Assembly (NCBI RefSeq): GCF_001422445.1
Contig: NZ_LMNA01000011.1
Location: 1-46,010 of the forward strand
Reading direction: 5' to 3'
DNA length: 46,010 nucleotides
From: Pseudorhodoferax sp. Leaf274
Lineage (GTDB): Bacteria; Pseudomonadota; Gammaproteobacteria; Burkholderiales; Burkholderiaceae_C
Shown: one piece after another, positions 43,418 through 46,010 of the stretch
Numbering within the stretch: position 1 is the stretch's first letter
Layout: each line of letters starts with the position of its first letter
Translations under genes and position numbers: made by a program
The notes under the pieces: model-generated
The model's input: only the letters and a program-made list of their open reading frames with translations
What the model was told of the DNA's origin: nothing
Database searches by the model: none

Positions 43418-44398
43418 TTACTGCGGCTTGGCCAGGCCCAGCTTTTCGATGACGACCTTCTCGCGCGCGACCGTCTCCTGCGCGAACCTGGTGTAGTCGG
43501 CCGTGCTCTTGTAGTCGGGCAGCATGTCGTACTTGGCCAGCGTGGCCACGTAGCTGGGCTCTTCCATGGCCTTCTTGAAGGCGTCGTGCAGGCGCTTGAC
43601 GACTTCCGGCGGCGTGCCCTTGGGCGCACCGATGCCGAAGGGCGAGTTCTGCACGATGTCGTAGCCCAGCTCCTTGAGCGTGGGCGCATCGGGGAACTTG
43701 GGCAGGCGCTTCTCGCCCCAGGTGTTGAGCACGCGCAGCTTGCCGGCCTCGACCTGCGGCGCGAAGCCGGTGGAATCGACGGCGGCCATCAGCTGGCCGC
43801 TGACCACGGCCAGCATGAGGTCGGCGCTGCCCTTGTAGGGCACGTGCTGCAGTTCGATGCCGGCCTGCTGGGCGATGATCTCGGTCGTCAGGTGCGGGCT
43901 GGTCAGCGTGCCGGTGGAGCCGTAGGTCAGCTTGCCGGGGTTGGCCTTGGCATAGGCCACGAAGTCGGCCCAGGTCTTGAAGGGGCTGTTGGCCGGCACC
44001 ACGACACCGAAGGCGTAGCCGGTGACGTTGATCACGTAGCTGATGTCCTTGATCGGGTCCCAGTTGATCTTGGTGGTGTAGCCCAGTCGGAACACGCCCA
44101 GCGGGATCTGCGCGATGGTGTAGCCGTCCGCCTGCGCCGTCTGCAGCGCCTGCGCGGGCAGCGTGCCGCCGGCGCCGGGCTTGTTCTCGATGATGACGGG
44201 GTGCCCCAGCACCTTGGCCGCGTTGTCGGCCAGCGAGCGCATGGTGATGTCGGTCGGGCCACCGGCGGGGAAGGCGATGACCAGCTTGATCGGCTTGTCG
44301 GGGAAATTCTTCCAGGCCTGGGCCTGGGCGGTGACGGGGGCCACGAGCGTGGTCAGCGAGGCGAGCGCGGCGGCGCCCAGCAAGGAACGGCGGAACAT
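43418..44398 (-). CDS. Bug/TctC-family periplasmic solute receptor
   Basis: This 326-residue receptor has a signal peptide (Phe-Arg-Arg-Ser-Leu-Leu-Gly-Ala-Ala-Ala-Leu-Ala) cut after Ala-Gln-Ala near residue 27. Motifs are Lys-Leu-Val-Ile-Ala-Phe-Pro-Ala-Gly-Gly-Pro-Thr-Asp, Val-Ile-Ile-Glu-Asn-Lys-Pro-Gly-Ala-Gly-Gly and His-Val-Pro-Tyr-Lys-Gly-Ser. The ATG at 44398 has a GAGAG sequence at a good distance; an ATG five codons upstream is also open. It lies downstream of, and on the same strand as, the LysR gene at 44617, with a 218-bp gap. The ligand is unknown. Confidence 0.93.
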   Translation of the reverse strand: MFRRSLLGAAALASLTTLVAPVTAQAQAWKNFPDKPIKLVIAFPAGGPTDITMRSLADNAAKVLGHPVIIENKPGAGGTLPAQALQTAQADGYTIAQIPLGVFRLGYTTKINWDPIKDISYVINVTGYAFGVVVPANSPFKTWADFVAYAKANPGKLTYGSTGTLTSPHLTTEIIAQQAGIELQHVPYKGSADLMLAVVSGQLMAAVDSTGFAPQVEAGKLRVLNTWGEKRLPKFPDAPTLKELGYDIVQNSPFGIGAPKGTPPEVVKRLHDAFKKAMEEPSYVATLAKYDMLPDYKSTADYTRFAQETVAREKVVIEKLGLAKPQ

Positions 44399-44616
44399 GG
44401 AGCGGTCTCTCATCGTGGCGGTGCAAAGCGGGCCATTGAACACGAGCTGCCGAGCGCGCGCATCGGTGATGTCCCGGGGCGCGCGCCGCCGATGGCGCTG
44501 CGGCCCGCAGCGGCATCCGACCGCGCTGCCGCGCTCACGCGGGGCAGCGCCGACCGGCGCACGCCGTTCCCGTGCGTGGCGCCGGACGCGCGCGGGGCTG
44601 CCATCCGGGCCACGGC

Positions 44617-45612
44617 TCAGGCGCGGCGTGGACCTGCAGCCTGCGCAGCGTCCGCCAGGCCCGCCGGCGGCGCGGCGAGCCGCCCGCTGTGCGCCGCCGC
44701 GGTGGCGAGCCAGCCGGCCTCGCCCGCCAGGGCCAGCGCGGCCTGCTGCGTGCGCGTGGGCTGGCCGCCTGGCGACAGCATGAAGCCGATGGGCGTGCGC
44801 AGCTCCGGGCCGACCAGCGGCAAGGCCTCCAGCGTTCCCTCCCCGCGCAGCGTCCCCACCAGGGCCCCCGGCATCACGCTGCCGACTTCGCCGGCCAGCA
44901 CGGCCGGGGCCAGCGCGCTGATGGAGTTGGTCTCGACGACAGGCTGCACCACCACGCCCGCGGCGGCGAAGGCTTGGTCGATCACGTGGCGGTTGTGCAT
45001 CTCCGGCGTCAGCAGGCACAGCGGCAGCCGCGCCGCCTCGGCCCAGGTCAGCGGCGTGCCGATCTGCAGGCCGGCGGCCGCCGGGCCGGCGCGCCGGCGC
45101 AGCAGGAAGTAGTGCTCGGTGTACTGGGGCAGCGCCGCCAGGCGCGGCACGCCCGCGGTCTGCAGCCGGTCGGTGTAGCCCAGGCCCAGGTCCAGGGAGA
45201 GCCCGTCCAGCCCGGCTTCGATCTCGGGCGAGCTCAGCGAACGCACCGACGGCACGATGCCCGGGTGCCGCGCCTGCAACAGCGCTGCGAAGCGCGCCAG
45301 GATCGGCACGGCCGTGGGCACGGCGGCCAGGTGCAGCCGGCCGACGGGAGCCCCGGCCGTGCTGTCGATCTCCTGCTGCAGCCGCTCGCGCTCGTGCAGC
45401 ATGCGCTGCGCGCTGGCCAGCACGTGTTCGCCCTCGGGCGTGAGGCCCGCATAGGTGCGGCCGCGCTTGACGATGGGGACGCCCAGTTCCTGTTCCAGCG
45501 CGCGCAATGCGTTGGACAGCGCCGGCTGCGTGATGTGGCATGCCAGGGCCGCACGCCCGAAATGCTGGTGCTCGTGCAGCGCAACCAGGTAGCGCAGCGA
45601 GGCCAGGTTCAT
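44617..45612 (-). CDS. LysR-family transcriptional regulator
   Basis: This 331-residue LysR regulator has a helix-turn-helix at about 1-60 (Leu-Arg-Tyr-Leu-Val-Ala-Leu-His-Glu-His-Gln-His-Phe-Gly-Arg-Ala-Ala, Thr-Gln-Pro-Ala-Leu-Ser-Asn-Ala-Leu) and an effector-binding domain with several substrate-pocket-like turns. The ATG at 45612 follows directly on the GC-rich dispersed repeat, so the native ribosome-binding site has been replaced by repeat sequence. An upstream extension of 20 residues would be encoded by the repeat and is not family-like. It may control the Bug receptor downstream; the signal is unknown. The C-terminal 40 residues are Ala/Gly/Pro-rich. Confidence 0.92.
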   Translation of the reverse strand: MNLASLRYLVALHEHQHFGRAALACHITQPALSNALRALEQELGVPIVKRGRTYAGLTPEGEHVLASAQRMLHERERLQQEIDSTAGAPVGRLHLAAVPTAVPILARFAALLQARHPGIVPSVRSLSSPEIEAGLDGLSLDLGLGYTDRLQTAGVPRLAALPQYTEHYFLLRRRAGPAAAGLQIGTPLTWAEAARLPLCLLTPEMHNRHVIDQAFAAAGVVVQPVVETNSISALAPAVLAGEVGSVMPGALVGTLRGEGTLEALPLVGPELRTPIGFMLSPGGQPTRTQQAALALAGEAGWLATAAAHSGRLAAPPAGLADAAQAAGPRRA

Positions 45613-45690
45613 CGGCCGCCGCCGGGCCGCCCCAAGGCGACCGAGTGCCCCCCGGGGGGGCAGCGACGACACGCAGTGCGGAGCGTGGGG
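45613..45690 (-). repeat. GC-rich dispersed repeat copy before the LysR gene
   Basis: Read on the minus strand, this stretch has a CCCCCCGGGGGG foldback and then GCCTTGGGGCGGCCCGGCGG, ending at the LysR ATG. The core is the same as at 19559-19609, in the same orientation relative to the gene it precedes. It fills the 89-bp gap between the mrp stop and the LysR start. Confidence 0.75.
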
Positions 45691-45701
45691 GCCATGGCCC
45701 T

Positions 45702-46010
45702 TCAGGTGTCCTTGGACACCTTGATTGTCGGGAACCTGGACGAGAAGTCCTTGTTCTTCTGCGCAATCGCCACCGCCACCTGGCGCGCCACCGCCTTGTA
45801 GATGCCGGCCAACTCGCCGTCCGGCTCGGCCACCACCGTGGGCGTGCCGCTGTCGGCCTGCTCGCGGATGGCCATGGCCAGCGGCAGCGCGCCCAGGTAG
45901 TCAAGCTGGTACTCGGCGGCCATCTTCTGCCCGCCGTGCGCACCGAAGATGTGCTCCTGGTGGCCGCACTGGCTGCACACGTGCACGGCCATGTTCTCCA
46001 CCAGGCCCAG
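45702..46010 (-). CDS. Mrp/ApbC-type iron-sulphur carrier ATPase, 3' end only
   Basis: The last 103 residues of an Mrp/ApbC (NBP35-like) P-loop ATPase are present; the 5' part lies beyond the window. Visible are Leu-Gly-Leu-Val-Glu-Asn-Met, the cluster-binding Cys-Ser-Gln-Cys-Gly-His, Ile-Phe-Gly-Ala-His-Gly-Gly, and the Leu-Gly-Ala-Leu-Pro-Leu-Ala-Met-Ala-Ile-Arg-Glu loop. These proteins carry and deliver [4Fe-4S] clusters in the cytoplasm. The frame stays open to the window edge, so the gene is partial, not truncated. It precedes the LysR gene on the same strand. Confidence 0.93.
   Translation of the reverse strand: MGLVENMAVHVCSQCGHQEHIFGAHGGQKMAAEYQLDYLGALPLAMAIREQADSGTPTVVAEPDGELAGIYKAVARQVAVAIAQKNKDFSSRFPTIKVSKDT

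Noticed and set aside
43383-44516. Minus-strand extension upstream of the cysteine-rich gene
   Set aside because: It is a frame-shifted reading of the Bug receptor gene, which has clear family motifs in its own frame.

Overview
The window looks like chromosome from a high-GC betaproteobacterium of the order Burkholderiales, most likely family Comamonadaceae (Variovorax/Acidovorax/Ramlibacter-like). The grounds are the very GC-rich codon use, several Bug/TctC solute receptors, gene orders such as hrcA/nadK-recN-rapZ and mutM/lolB-ispE-tRNA-prs-rplY-pth, an SAH riboswitch before ahcY, and a GC-rich dispersed repeat that I associate with this family. The genus is not determined.

Region 1 (1-4950) is accessory DNA abutting the 3' end of a CAU-anticodon tRNA gene, which suggests an integrative element; its integrase and other end would lie outside the window. 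It holds an HNH-type nuclease-like gene, a divergent membrane-anchored protein, about 600 bases with no convincing gene, a module of two outward-facing small genes that each end in a near-identical hairpin, and a tightly overlapping four-gene run (a degenerate S24/LexA-like protein, two small proteins, and a winged-helix replication-type protein). One opposing gene lies next to the tRNA. This is the least ordinary part of the window.

Region 2 (4950-18460) is conserved housekeeping: tRNA(CAU), hrcA, nadK-recN-rapZ, mutM-mutY, then TPR protein-lolB-ispE, tRNA-Gln, prs and rplY. A Bug receptor sits between rplY and pth, and a YfhL-like ferredoxin follows on the other strand. A strong sigma-70-type promoter lies inside ispE, and a terminator separates tRNA-Gln from prs.

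Region 3 (18557-25130) is a complete dipeptide/oligopeptide-type ABC importer (two permeases, two ATPases, a family-5 binding protein) followed by a TTC38-like TPR protein. Region 4 (25140-28393) is the methyl-cycle operon ahcY-tlyA-metF with a clear promoter and SAH riboswitch. A PAS-PAS-GGDEF-EAL protein follows.

Region 5 (30674-35116) is a likely aromatic/hydroaromatic acid cluster: pcaB, a shikimate/quinate dehydrogenase-like gene and an MHS-family transporter, divergent from an IclR regulator. Three copies of a PcaR-type palindromic operator lie between them. Region 6 (35117-46010) holds an MliC-like lipoprotein, a DUF1161 protein, prfC, a GT-C-type membrane glycosyltransferase coupled to a HAD phosphatase, a LysR/DapA-like/Bug cluster, a cysteine-rich protein, another Bug receptor with its LysR neighbour, and the 3' end of an Mrp/ApbC ATPase. 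No CRISPR array, rRNA or intact transposase was seen.
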